Made by a program: the position numbers and the translations under genes
Assembly (NCBI RefSeq): GCF_002813295.1
Contig: NZ_PHUE01000001.1
Location: 930,001-994,000, forward strand
Source of the DNA: Flavobacterium sp. 5
GTDB taxonomy: Bacteria > Bacteroidota > Bacteroidia > Flavobacteriales > Flavobacteriaceae
Length of the DNA stretch: 64,000 nucleotides
Direction: 5' to 3'
In this document: one piece after another, positions 1 to 9,039 of the stretch
How the letters are laid out: the number at the start of each line of letters is the position of its first letter
How positions within the stretch are numbered: position 1 is the first letter of the stretch
The notes under the pieces: generated by a model
Seen by the model: only the letters and a program-made list of their open reading frames with translations
What the model was told of the DNA's origin: nothing
Databases searched by the model: none

Positions 1-425
1 GTGTTCTTCAAATTACTAAAAGATAAAAAATCTTCTTTCGAGAAAACATCCCAAAATTGAGGCTGAGCTGCTTGTAGCCAAACCAAATCAATTGATTGCT
101 GAATTGGAATTTCTCCAATTGGAACCGATAATTTAAAATTCTGAGGATTATTTTCTACAATTTTATTCATTAAAACCCATGAAGTCCCTATTATTGGATG
201 ACCTGCAAACTGCATCTCTTTTTCGGGCGTAAAAATTCTAATTGCGGCACTATTACTTTCAGGTTGAATCTCAGTTATAAAAGTACTTTCTGCAAAATTA
301 ATTTCGCGAGCAATTTTCTGCATTTCTTCAGTACTTAAATTCTTCGCATCTAAAAAAACTGCCAGTTGATTTCCTGCATATTTTTTCTCAGCAAAAACAT
401 CTACTATATAAAAAGGTAATTTCAT
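1..425 (-). CDS. PhzF-family isomerase/epimerase-like protein (3' end missing)
   Basis: The reverse strand reads from an ATG at 425 off the left edge, giving about 141 N-terminal residues. It begins MKLPFYIVDVFAEKKYAGNQ and contains FAGHPIIGTSW near residue 75, which matches the start and the conserved GHP motif of the PhzF/phenazine-biosynthesis-like fold. In that family a Glu near residue 45 acts in catalysis; E43 in the segment INFAEST is the likely equivalent. Family members are about 260-300 residues, so roughly half is seen. The substrate cannot be predicted: most PhzF homologues outside phenazine producers are uncharacterised. It lies 10 bases downstream of the TPR gene on the same strand and may be co-transcribed with it. 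Confidence 0.85.
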   Translation of the reverse strand, partial: MKLPFYIVDVFAEKKYAGNQLAVFLDAKNLSTEEMQKIAREINFAESTFITEIQPESNSAAIRIFTPEKEMQFAGHPIIGTSWVLMNKIVENNPQNFKLSVPIGEIPIQQSIDLVWLQAAQPQFWDVFSKEDFLSFSNLKN

Positions 426-435
426 TTTGTTCTTT

Positions 436-3400
436 TTATTTAGTTATTGATGAATTTGTTTTAGACTCTTCTGCTTTTATTTTACTCAATTCTGTTTTTG
501 CTTCTTCAACCACATCTGAATAATCTGTGAAATTTTCGATTACATTATCCAAAACATACGTAGCCTGATAACTATCTTTTAAACCATAATAATTTTTTGC
601 CATTAAAACCAAACCTTTGGCTCCATAATAACGATAACTCGAATAATTTTTAGCTAATTTTTGAATGGCAGTATTCGAAATTTCGAATTTCCCATCTTTG
701 TTTTTAAAATAAGCATCATAATACAAAGCTTCGGCCGCCAGTTCTCCTTTACTAACCGTTAGTAATTTGGCATAAGCAACTTTGGCTTTAGCTTCATCAC
801 CAGTTTGCATTGCTGAACGAGCCACAATTATTTGAGCATCACTTTTTACATTTTCTTCGGTTTTTGGATTCGCCAATACCTTATCTGCATATACTACAGA
901 ATTTGAATAATCCTTTGTTTCATAATAGCCTTTCATCAAATTTGCTTGCGCAAAAGTTTTATTCTGAGCAAAATCGGCTTCATTTTCTAAACGGACTAAA
1001 ATAGGAATAGCTTTACCCGAATTTTTCTCTTTCAAAAATATTTGAGCCAATCGAACTAAAGATTGCTCGGTATATTCGCAACGAGGCTGAGCGATCACGT
1101 ACTCATAATGAGGAACCGATTTACTTTCAGAACCTTCAGCATAATACAATTGTGCTAGTTGAAAATTGGCTTGTAAAATATGTACTCCATTAGGAAACTT
1201 AGCCACATAATTACTGTAACCTGAAATAGCTTGTTTGTTGTTACCTTGTCCCAATTGTTTTTCCGAAGCTTCAAAACTGTCGTTATCCAATTCCAAATCA
1301 GTAACTGCTACAAAATCCAATGTGCGCACCCAAGAAGCATATTCATCAACTTTTCCATTATCAACATAAATTAATCTAGCCGTAGAAACTGCTTCGTAAG
1401 CTTCTGGAGTTTTAGGAAATTCGGAAGTCACTTTTTTAAATTTAGCAATCGCCAAATCATCCTTATCCGAATTATAATAAATCAATCCCTGACGCAAAAT
1501 AGATTTTGAAGTATAAGAACTGCTTTTATAATTTGCAATTAATTTATCATAAGCCTTTATAGCCAAGTCTTGCTTATTCTCAGCCACATAAGTATTTCCT
1601 AGTTCAAACAAAGCATCATCCTGATAATCTGATTTTGGATATAATGTTAAAAATGCATTTAGTTCTTCCAATTTCTTACTGTTTTTAGAAAGAAATCCAT
1701 AGCAAAGTGCTTTTTGAAAATAAGCATAATCAGCATCTACACTTTTGGATTCGATTACCTTAATATAAGCGTCCAATGCTACTTGATATTTGGTCGTTAC
1801 GAATCGGCAATCGGCCAATCTCAAATAAGAATCATTTAGACGAAATTTATCTGCTTTATTACTTTCAATTTGCTTTTGAAAATAATCTCCAGCTGAATCA
1901 TACTCTTTCAATTTAAAATTAGCATAAGCCATATTGTAATTGATGTTTTTGTATTCTGCAGTTTCTTTGGCTTTTGCCAAATCTAAAAACTGCTGATAAC
2001 TTGATAAAGCTTCTTTGAAATTTTCTAAATTATATTCGGATTCAGCTTTCCAAAAAGCAGAACGAGCTGTAATTAAAGGATCTTTCTGTTCTTTTAATCC
2101 TTTTTCAAACATAGACAAAGACCCAAAATAATCTCCGTTAGTGTACAATTCCAATCCTCTGTAAAAAACTACTTTTTGATATACTTCTCTGTTTTCTGAT
2201 GATTTATTTTTTTCTAATAAAACCAATGCTTCCTTGTAATTCTTAGATGAAACATAAGAATCTATCAACAATTTTTCTATCAAACCATTATTTGCATTGG
2301 TTGGATATTTAGTCATAAAACCTAACAAAACTTCGGGAACACTTTGGTATGAATTCCCAATTTCATAACTCAATTTGGCATAATTAAAACTAGCATCTTC
2401 TTGCAGTTTTAAATTAAAATTCATTTCAGAAGCATTCTTAAATGCATTCAAAGCTTGTTGCTTTTTCCCAGATTCCAAATAACTTTCTCCTAAATGATAA
2501 TATGCATTTTGAGCTATGAAATCATTCCCATCAATAATTTTATTGAATTGCGAAATGGCATTTTCATAATCCTTTTGTACATAATACGCGTAACCTAATT
2601 GATAAAAATCGGTATTATTCCATTTTCCTTTTTTGCCTTTATACCCAACCAAATAAGGAATTGCTTTATCGTATTGTTTCAGATTAAAATAGCTTTCACC
2701 AATAATTTTATTCAATTCAGATTTTTCCTCAGGAGTAGAATTCGGCATTGCTTTAATTCCTAAATCAATGGCTTTTTGAAAATCCCCAGATTTGAAACTC
2801 ATATCCGATTTGTAGTATGACAACTTCTCAGCATACTTTTCATTACTGGAAACTTGATCAAATTGCTTATTAGCTTCAACATAATCATTGGATTCATACG
2901 CCATGAAACCCATATAATATTTACTTTGTGTACCATATTCATCAGAACTGGTTACTCTGCTAAAATAACTTTTGGCTTTTTTTGAATTTTTAGCATCAAA
3001 ATAAGTATAGCCTTTTTCAAAATTAAACTTGTTGTGTTCGCTGTCTTTCAATACACTTTCATCTACTCTTTCGAACCAATGCATCGCTTCTTTATATTCG
3101 CGATGATCGAAATAATAATACGCAACATCTATAAAAGCCTGATTTTGTTTACGGCTTGCCGGATATTCTTCTACAAAACGATTAATAAGATCCTCAGCAT
3201 TATCCTGATCGGTACGAATTGCACAATTGGCAATATAATAAGCACAATCTGACTCTAAACCTTCGGTAGTTGCCTTCTCTTTTACCTGTTTAAAAATAAT
3301 TTGTGCCGATGCATATTGTTTGTCCTCATATAAAGAAACTGCTTTATCGAAGTCTTTTAATGGGTACGTATAAATTGTTGATTCTTGAGAAAACAGGGAG

Positions 3401-3450
3401 GTTATTTGAACAAAAAAAAGGAATAAAAAAAGCCTGATATGTTTACGCAT
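436..3450 (-). CDS. large secreted tetratricopeptide-repeat protein
   Basis: A 1004-residue protein with an N-terminal signal peptide (about residues 1-22, ending TSLFSQ). The rest is almost entirely helical repeats of TPR type, seen as recurring units such as AYYHLGESYLESGKKQQALN and ALFELGNTYVAENKQDLAIK spaced about 34-37 residues apart. No catalytic domain is visible. It is probably periplasmic or lipid-associated and acts as a protein-interaction scaffold; similar large TPR proteins are common beside ftsE in Flavobacteriaceae, but the partner is unknown. The start is supported by a TAnnTTTG element at 3472-3479 just upstream. It is divergent from ftsE. Confidence 0.85.
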   Translation of the reverse strand: MRKHIRLFLFLFFVQITSLFSQESTIYTYPLKDFDKAVSLYEDKQYASAQIIFKQVKEKATTEGLESDCAYYIANCAIRTDQDNAEDLINRFVEEYPASRKQNQAFIDVAYYYFDHREYKEAMHWFERVDESVLKDSEHNKFNFEKGYTYFDAKNSKKAKSYFSRVTSSDEYGTQSKYYMGFMAYESNDYVEANKQFDQVSSNEKYAEKLSYYKSDMSFKSGDFQKAIDLGIKAMPNSTPEEKSELNKIIGESYFNLKQYDKAIPYLVGYKGKKGKWNNTDFYQLGYAYYVQKDYENAISQFNKIIDGNDFIAQNAYYHLGESYLESGKKQQALNAFKNASEMNFNLKLQEDASFNYAKLSYEIGNSYQSVPEVLLGFMTKYPTNANNGLIEKLLIDSYVSSKNYKEALVLLEKNKSSENREVYQKVVFYRGLELYTNGDYFGSLSMFEKGLKEQKDPLITARSAFWKAESEYNLENFKEALSSYQQFLDLAKAKETAEYKNINYNMAYANFKLKEYDSAGDYFQKQIESNKADKFRLNDSYLRLADCRFVTTKYQVALDAYIKVIESKSVDADYAYFQKALCYGFLSKNSKKLEELNAFLTLYPKSDYQDDALFELGNTYVAENKQDLAIKAYDKLIANYKSSSYTSKSILRQGLIYYNSDKDDLAIAKFKKVTSEFPKTPEAYEAVSTARLIYVDNGKVDEYASWVRTLDFVAVTDLELDNDSFEASEKQLGQGNNKQAISGYSNYVAKFPNGVHILQANFQLAQLYYAEGSESKSVPHYEYVIAQPRCEYTEQSLVRLAQIFLKEKNSGKAIPILVRLENEADFAQNKTFAQANLMKGYYETKDYSNSVVYADKVLANPKTEENVKSDAQIIVARSAMQTGDEAKAKVAYAKLLTVSKGELAAEALYYDAYFKNKDGKFEISNTAIQKLAKNYSSYRYYGAKGLVLMAKNYYGLKDSYQATYVLDNVIENFTDYSDVVEEAKTELSKIKAEESKTNSSITK

Positions 3451-3471
3451 TGTTGTTTTTATTTAGTCAAT

Positions 3472-3479
3472 CAAAGATA
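3472..3479 (-). promoter_or_regulatory. TAnnTTTG promoter element for the TPR gene
   Basis: The reverse strand reads TATCTTTG, a match to the Bacteroidota -7 consensus, 22 bases upstream of the ATG at 3450. Confidence 0.6.
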
Positions 3480-3590
3480 TTTATTATGTTTCTATAACGA
3501 AAGGCTGATTGCTTTTATTATAAACTATTTTTAAACAGATCCCACAATAAGTCCTTCTAATGTGAATAGAAATGGGTTACGCTAATTAGA

Positions 3591-3636
3591 ATTTGGATTT
3601 TATCTTTTGTTATTTGTTATTTGGATTTTATCTTTT
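3591..3636 (+). repeat. 18-bp direct repeat upstream of ftsE
   Basis: The sequence ATTTGGATTTTATCTTTT occurs at 3591-3608 and again at 3619-3636, a 28-base period. Each copy contains a TATCTTTT stretch close to the -7 promoter consensus, so it may be a duplicated promoter or a regulator site for ftsE. Confidence 0.6.
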
Positions 3637-3664
3637 TACTTTTACCCAATAAACAAATTCTATT

Positions 3665-4348
3665 ATGTCACAATCTGTACTGTCTTTAAAAAACGTAAAC
3701 ATATATCAAGAAGGAAAAGCTATTTTATCTGATGTTAATTTAGAAGTCAATCATGGCGAATTTATCTACATCATTGGCAAAACTGGTTCTGGAAAAAGTA
3801 GTTTATTAAAAACATTATATGCTGATTTGCCATTATTGGAAGGCGAAGGCAAAATAGTCGAATTTGACTTAGCCACTTTAAAAGAAGACGATATTCCGTT
3901 TTTGAGAAGAAAAATTGGCATCGTTTTTCAGGATTTCAAATTATTACCAGATCGTACAGTAAAAGACAATATGCTTTTTGTTTTGAAAGCAACTGGTTGG
4001 AAAGATCCTGCCGAAATGGATGCCAAAATCGAAGAAGTGTTATCTAAAGTAAACATGGAAGGTTTTGCGAATAAAATGCCGCACCAACTTTCTGGAGGTG
4101 AGCAGCAAAGTATCGCGATAGCAAGAGCTTTATTGAATGATCCTGAATTTATCCTTGCCGATGAACCGACAGGAAATCTTGACCCACAAACTAGCGCCGA
4201 AGTACTTGAAGTTTTAAGACAAATCAATGCTTTAGGTAAAACCGTAATCATGGCAACCCATGACTATGCGCTATTAATGAAATTCCCAAACAAAACCTTA
4301 AAATGTGAGGATGCAACTATTTTTGAAGTAGTTCAAAGAACAGTGTAA
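3665..4348 (+). CDS. ftsE: cell-division ATP-binding protein FtsE
   Basis: A 227-residue ABC ATPase, the normal FtsE length. Walker A is GKTGSGKSS at residues 38-46, the signature LSGGEQQ is at 142-148 and Walker B FILADE at 162-167, followed by the FtsE/LolD-type EPTGNLDP. FtsE pairs with the membrane protein FtsX at the divisome and controls peptidoglycan hydrolases. ftsX is not in this window, which is common in Bacteroidota where the two genes are often apart. The stop codon overlaps the ATG of the next gene by one base (TAATG), so the glycosyltransferase may be translationally coupled to it. LolD-like ATPases are the main alternative identity; length and sequence favour FtsE. Confidence 0.9.
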   Translation: MSQSVLSLKNVNIYQEGKAILSDVNLEVNHGEFIYIIGKTGSGKSSLLKTLYADLPLLEGEGKIVEFDLATLKEDDIPFLRRKIGIVFQDFKLLPDRTVKDNMLFVLKATGWKDPAEMDAKIEEVLSKVNMEGFANKMPHQLSGGEQQSIAIARALLNDPEFILADEPTGNLDPQTSAEVLEVLRQINALGKTVIMATHDYALLMKFPNKTLKCEDATIFEVVQRTV

Positions 4349-5250
4349 TGCTTTCTATTCTTATTCCGATTTATAATTACAATGCTTTTCCATTAGTTTT
4401 GGAATTACAAAAGCAATGTTTAGAATGTAATTTGGAGTTTGAAATAATTTGCCAAAATGATGCTTCAAATGTTTTTTTAATTGAAAACAACGAAATAAAC
4501 ATTTTAGAAAATTGTCATTTTTCCTCTAATGAAACCAATTTAGGAAGAGGAAGAAACATCAATAAAATGGCAAGCAAAGCAAACTATGACTGGTTGCTTT
4601 TTTTAGATTGTGATACTTTTCCTCAAAGTTCGGATTTTATAAAAAATTATCTTTTAGAGATTCAGAAAAAAGACAATCCGATTATTTTCGGAGGAATACT
4701 TTACGATCAAAAAAAACCAGAAAAAAATCAACAATTACGATGGGTTTACGGCCATAAAAGAGAATCACTTTCGGTAGAAAAAAGAAAAGAAAAACCTAAC
4801 AACAGAGCCTTAACTTCTAATTTATTACTGGAAAAGAAACTTTTTTCACAATATCCTTTTGATGAAAACTTAACAAAATATGGGTACGAAGATTTATATT
4901 TTATGATGATTTTAGAAGAAAATAAAATCAAAGTAACTCATATTGAAAACCCAACTTTTCATTTGAATTTAGAGACTTCTATTTTGTTCTTAAATAAGAC
5001 AAAAATCGCTTTAGAAAACTTACTTTTTATTTTTAATTCTAAAAAAATAGATTCAAAAGACAGTAAAATTATTTCTACTTATTCTTCACTGAAAAAACTA
5101 AGACTTACATCATTTACAGTTTATTTATTTAATTTATTTGAAAATAAAATTTCTACCCAATTAATTTCAAACAATCCATCATTGCTATTATTTGATTTAT
5201 ATAAACTAGGCTATTTTTGTAAATTACAATCTAACAATAATAGTATTTAG
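4348..5250 (+). CDS. family 2 glycosyltransferase
   Basis: A 300-residue GT-A fold transferase. It opens with MLSILIPIYNYNAFPLVLEL, the usual GT2 nucleotide-binding strand, and has the DXD-type motif in WLLFLDCDTFP (about residues 87-97), which binds the metal and the sugar diphosphate. NNRALTSNLLL near 151-161 and YGYEDLYF near 176-183 resemble the acceptor and ED motifs of family 2. It overlaps the ftsE stop by one base and ends convergently 4 bases into the next gene. Donor and acceptor sugars are unknown. It is the first gene of the polysaccharide locus, although its likely promoter is that of ftsE. Confidence 0.85.
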   Translation: MLSILIPIYNYNAFPLVLELQKQCLECNLEFEIICQNDASNVFLIENNEINILENCHFSSNETNLGRGRNINKMASKANYDWLLFLDCDTFPQSSDFIKNYLLEIQKKDNPIIFGGILYDQKKPEKNQQLRWVYGHKRESLSVEKRKEKPNNRALTSNLLLEKKLFSQYPFDENLTKYGYEDLYFMMILEENKIKVTHIENPTFHLNLETSILFLNKTKIALENLLFIFNSKKIDSKDSKIISTYSSLKKLRLTSFTVYLFNLFENKISTQLISNNPSLLLFDLYKLGYFCKLQSNNNSI

Positions 5251-6335
5251 AGCAAACTTTCAAAAAGGTCTTGCCATTTTTTCATGATTATTTCCAAATC
5301 ATAAACGGCAACACTTTCTAATGCATTTTTCCCCATTTGAAATCTCATATTTTCATCTTCAATAAGTAATTCCAGCTTTTGAATAAAAGAGTCTAAATCT
5401 CCGTCTTCTATCAAAAAACCATTTGTCCCCCGCTCTATAATTGCTCTGGGACCAGAAGGACAATCATAAGCAACACAAGGCACGCCTGAAACCATTGCTT
5501 CAAGCAATACCATGGGAAACGCTTCCGAACGAGAAGTCATTAAAAAAACAGAAGATTGATTGTAACTGCTTTGGAGATCTTTGGTTGGAAGAATAAAATT
5601 CACATTATTTGAAATCTTCAAAGAATCAGCCATTTTTTGATATTCCGAATTAGTATCCCATTGACCATAAATATCAAGTATCCAATCAGAATGTTTTTCA
5701 ATTATCTTACTCCATATCAATAACAATCTATCTAATCCTTTTATATAAGGGTTCATGCAAACAGCCATAGCTTTTTTATTGACTAAATTCGCTTTTTCTA
5801 TAACCTTAAAGCTTACAGGATTTGGAATAACGATACTGTTTTTGGCATCCCATTCCTTCCTCCCTTCATCAGTTACTGACACAAAATAATCAAATTTTTT
5901 TATTGTCTTCTGTTTAAAAAACTGAACTAATTTAGACCTAAACTTAGTGTAGAAACTTTTATTTTTTACTTTTTCAAACGAAGCAGAAAAATGGGTTTCA
6001 AAAATTAAAGGGATATCCGTTTTTACAAACCAAGGAATAAATAACCACAACACAGCATCGCAGACTACTATTACATCAGGTTTTTCATTGAGAATTGCTT
6101 TTTTTATAAAAAGAATATAGCCTCTTAAAAACAAAAAAGCTCTTTTTGTTTTTTTTATATTATACCATTTTATCTCAGAGTTAAAATTGTAAAAATGATT
6201 AGAAAAACCATCATTTACAGACAGAACAACAACTTCATAATTCAAACTCGATACAAAGTAATTCATCTTTAATGAAAGAACTCTAGAAATTCCTCCAGAG
6301 TCCGTTATATCAGGAGTTATATAAAGAGTTTTCAT
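5247..6335 (-). CDS. family 4 glycosyltransferase (GT-B)
   Basis: A 362-residue GT-B enzyme. The N-terminal domain begins MKTLYITPDITDSGGISRVL, with the GG loop usual for acceptor-side binding in GT4. The C-terminal domain carries the retaining-transferase motif EAFPMVLLE (E-x7-E) followed by GVPCVAYDCPSGPRAII. No membrane segment is seen, so it should act at the cytoplasmic face on a lipid-linked glycan. Its ATG overlaps the TGA of the FdtA-like gene (ATGA, 6332-6335), so three reverse-strand genes, 7847 to 5247, form a tightly coupled operon. Confidence 0.87.
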   Translation of the reverse strand: MKTLYITPDITDSGGISRVLSLKMNYFVSSLNYEVVVLSVNDGFSNHFYNFNSEIKWYNIKKTKRAFLFLRGYILFIKKAILNEKPDVIVVCDAVLWLFIPWFVKTDIPLIFETHFSASFEKVKNKSFYTKFRSKLVQFFKQKTIKKFDYFVSVTDEGRKEWDAKNSIVIPNPVSFKVIEKANLVNKKAMAVCMNPYIKGLDRLLLIWSKIIEKHSDWILDIYGQWDTNSEYQKMADSLKISNNVNFILPTKDLQSSYNQSSVFLMTSRSEAFPMVLLEAMVSGVPCVAYDCPSGPRAIIERGTNGFLIEDGDLDSFIQKLELLIEDENMRFQMGKNALESVAVYDLEIIMKKWQDLFESLL

Positions 6336-6730
6336 TTTTTTGATTCCAAAAATTTATCAAATTTCCGAATATAATCTCCTTCATCAAAGACATCAGATGC
6401 CAAAACAAGACAAACTGCTCCCGAAGAAAAATTTTCCAGTTCACGCCAAAAACCAGCAGGAATTAGCAATCCTATATTGGGTTTATTCAAGAGATAACTT
6501 TTTTTAGCTTTACCATCATTAATTGTAACTTCAAAACTTCCGCTTAAAGCAATCAGCACTTCCTGTTGTTCAATATGAGAATGTCCACCACGAAAAGCAC
6601 TACTTGGCACATCAAAAAGATAATAAACCCGTTTGAAATCAAATGGCAGGAAACCGCTTTCTATAACACCTAAATTCCCTCGCACATCATCAATTACTGG
6701 GATTTCAAGCAATTGTATTTCTTTAATCAT
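6332..6730 (-). CDS. fdtA: FdtA/WxcM-like sugar 3,4-ketoisomerase (cupin)
   Basis: A small cupin of about 132 residues starting MIKEIQLLEIPVIDDVRGNL. RGGHSHIEQQEVLIALSGSF is the hallmark of the FdtA/QdtA/WxcM ketoisomerases, which convert dTDP-4-keto-6-deoxyglucose to the 3-keto isomer on the way to Fuc3NAc or Qui3NAc. The reading frame stays open for seven more codons with ATGs at 6751 and 6736; the start at 6730 is chosen because family members begin at this point and it leaves only an 8-base overlap with the upstream gene. The matching aminotransferase is probably the DegT gene at 11909-13045. RmlA and RmlB must lie outside the window. Confidence 0.85.
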   Translation of the reverse strand: MIKEIQLLEIPVIDDVRGNLGVIESGFLPFDFKRVYYLFDVPSSAFRGGHSHIEQQEVLIALSGSFEVTINDGKAKKSYLLNKPNIGLLIPAGFWRELENFSSGAVCLVLASDVFDEGDYIRKFDKFLESKK

Positions 6731-7847
6731 TTCCATTCTTCTTTTTACCAATTTGCATCAAATCTAGCCATTGTTCTCCAATTTTATCTAAAGAAAAATG
6801 CTGAATACTTTCTAATGTGTGTTTTTTGCAAAAAAGATACAAATCTTTATCATCAATCAATAAATTCATTGCTTCGGTTAATTTTTCAAGGTTTTGATTT
6901 TCAACCAAAACACCATTTACTTTGTCTATAATCATTTCTCCCGGACCTGTTTTACAATCAAAAGCTACAACAGGGGTTTGACATGCCAATGCTTCAAGAA
7001 TCACATTCGGAAATCCTTCGTTTAAACTACTCAAAACCATAAAAAGAGCCTTTTTTAAATATTTAAATGGATTTTCCTGAAAACCTAAAAAATGTACATA
7101 TTCAAATATGTTATTGTCTTTTGCTATTTTTTCTAAAATTTCTTTATTTCCATTTCCTAAAATAATAAGATGGATTTCTTTTTTGGGTAAAATAGAATTT
7201 GCATAACTCAAAATCAATTTATCAAACTGTTTTATGGAATTTTCGTATTGTCCAATGGCAATTATATACTCAAAATCAATAGTAATTGTTTCATTGCTTC
7301 GTTCCTTTACTTCTTCTAGATTAATTGGATTAGGAATTGTTCTTATATTTTTGAATTGATATTTCTTCTTAATTAATTCTTCAATTTCTTTTACAATAGT
7401 TAACGTTGCATAACTTTTGTTATAAATTAGACTGGCCAGCCAAGCATTTTTTGGTATATAATAATCGATTAAAAAACTATGTATCGTAAAAATTGTTTTG
7501 GCTTTATAAATAAATCGAGCAATAATCAATTCCTGAATAGCCTTTCTTCTTGGGCGAAAATCAATAATAAAATCAAATTTGTTTTCACTTAAGTATTTCC
7601 TTAAAAAAAGAAAACGCTTCAATTTGTTACCAAATCCATTCGAATTGTTTTTAAGCAGGCCCAAATTAACAAGTTTCCCAGAATAGGAATACCCTACACT
7701 ATCCAAAACAATAATATTATGAATTTCAATTCCTTGTTTTTCAAAAAAAAGAGACAAGTTTGCCATTACTTTATCACCCCCGCCTTCGCTCAACCGATAC
7801 CCAACCAAAGCTATTTTATATTTTTTTTCGGGTAATATCATTTTCAA
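6723..7847 (-). CDS. family 4 glycosyltransferase (GT-B)
   Basis: A 374-residue GT-B protein. The start reads KKYKIALVGYRLSEGGGDKV, with the glycine-rich acceptor loop. The C-terminal half has the GT4 E-x7-E motif in LNEGFPNVILEALACQTPVV, then FDCKTGPGEMI. It heads the coupled operon running to 5247 and overlaps the start of the FdtA-like gene by 8 bases. It is similar in layout to the GT4 at 5247-6335 but clearly diverged from it, so it probably adds a different sugar. An ATG two codons in (M3) is an alternative start. Confidence 0.87.
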   Translation of the reverse strand: MKMILPEKKYKIALVGYRLSEGGGDKVMANLSLFFEKQGIEIHNIIVLDSVGYSYSGKLVNLGLLKNNSNGFGNKLKRFLFLRKYLSENKFDFIIDFRPRRKAIQELIIARFIYKAKTIFTIHSFLIDYYIPKNAWLASLIYNKSYATLTIVKEIEELIKKKYQFKNIRTIPNPINLEEVKERSNETITIDFEYIIAIGQYENSIKQFDKLILSYANSILPKKEIHLIILGNGNKEILEKIAKDNNIFEYVHFLGFQENPFKYLKKALFMVLSSLNEGFPNVILEALACQTPVVAFDCKTGPGEMIIDKVNGVLVENQNLEKLTEAMNLLIDDKDLYLFCKKHTLESIQHFSLDKIGEQWLDLMQIGKKKNGND

Positions 7848-7877
7848 TTTATTATTTTCGTTTCAAATATAACACTA

Positions 7878-9014
7878 ATGCGAATTTTACTTATTGGCGA
7901 ATACAGTCTTTTGCACAATTCTTTGAAAGAAGGATTGACTGAACTTGGTCATGAAGTAATTTTAGTAGCCAATAGAGATGGTTTTAAAGAATATGCAACT
8001 GATTATAACTTTGAAGCCAAGTGGTTATCCAACAAATTATTTACCATTCCCAGAAAAGCAATTTACCGTATTTTCAATCTTGATTTTGCTAGTTTAGAAA
8101 CGGGTATTCGTTTTTATTTTTTTCTTCCAAAATTAAAAAACTTTGATGTTGTACAATTCGTCAATGAAGCTTCTATAAAAACTTCCAAAAAGTTTGAACT
8201 TTTCCTGATGAAGAAAATATATAAAACAAACAAAAAGCTTTATATGTTATCTACCGGAATTGACTATTCTACTTTAAAGTTTTATGTTGAAAATAAATCT
8301 AAAAAATCGATACTCCAACCTTTTTTTCAAAATCCAAAACAAGGTAAAGAATTTAAAGCTTTTTTTGACTATTTTGATAAAAATCATATCAAAATACATC
8401 AATTCATAAAAGAAAAATTCAACGGAATCATTGCTTCCGATTTTGATTATGTAGAAGCAAACAAAACTAATTCCAATTATTCGGGATTTATTCCTTGCCC
8501 TGTAAATACCAAAAAATTAATTTTTAACGAACTAGCAATAAACGACAAAGTTGTTATTTTTCTTGGCATTAGCAAATGGAGTTATCATCAAAAAGGAATT
8601 GCCTTTTTTGAACAGGCTCTTGAAATTATTAAAGAAAAATATAACAACAAAGTCGAAATCATCATTGTTAATACAGTTCCATATCCTATTTATATTGAAC
8701 TCTACAATAAAGCTCATATTTTATTAGACCAATTATATTGTTGTGACCAAGGTTATAATGCCCTTGAAGCTATGGCAAAAGGAAAAGTTGTTTTCACAGG
8801 AGCCGAAAATGAATTTACAGAACATTACAACATCACCGAAAGAGTGTGCATCAATGCCACACCAGATGTAGCTTATTTGGTAAAAGAGCTGTCTTTTTTA
8901 ATCGAAAATCCTGAAGAAATTATTGCAATTGGAAAAAGGGCAAGAACCTTTATAGAAAAGGAACATGATTATATAAAAATCGCAAAAAAATATCTGGAGA
9001 TTTGGAAGTCATAA
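7878..9014 (+). CDS. GT-B glycosyltransferase, divergent
   Basis: A 378-residue protein beginning MRILLIGEYSLLHNSLKEGL, the first strand of a GT-B N-terminal domain. The C-terminal domain has ILLDQLYCCDQGYNALEAMA, where an E/N-A-L-E-A-M-A helix stands in for the usual GT4 E-x7-E region, followed by GKVVFTGAENEF. This makes it an atypical GT4-like enzyme. It is transcribed on the plus strand between two reverse-strand blocks, 30 bases from the divergent GT4 start, so it needs its own promoter in a very short space. The substrate is unknown. Confidence 0.75.
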   Translation: MRILLIGEYSLLHNSLKEGLTELGHEVILVANRDGFKEYATDYNFEAKWLSNKLFTIPRKAIYRIFNLDFASLETGIRFYFFLPKLKNFDVVQFVNEASIKTSKKFELFLMKKIYKTNKKLYMLSTGIDYSTLKFYVENKSKKSILQPFFQNPKQGKEFKAFFDYFDKNHIKIHQFIKEKFNGIIASDFDYVEANKTNSNYSGFIPCPVNTKKLIFNELAINDKVVIFLGISKWSYHQKGIAFFEQALEIIKEKYNNKVEIIIVNTVPYPIYIELYNKAHILLDQLYCCDQGYNALEAMAKGKVVFTGAENEFTEHYNITERVCINATPDVAYLVKELSFLIENPEEIIAIGKRARTFIEKEHDYIKIAKKYLEIWKS

Positions 9015-9039
9015 TAAACCCTTTTTAAATCAGTTATTC

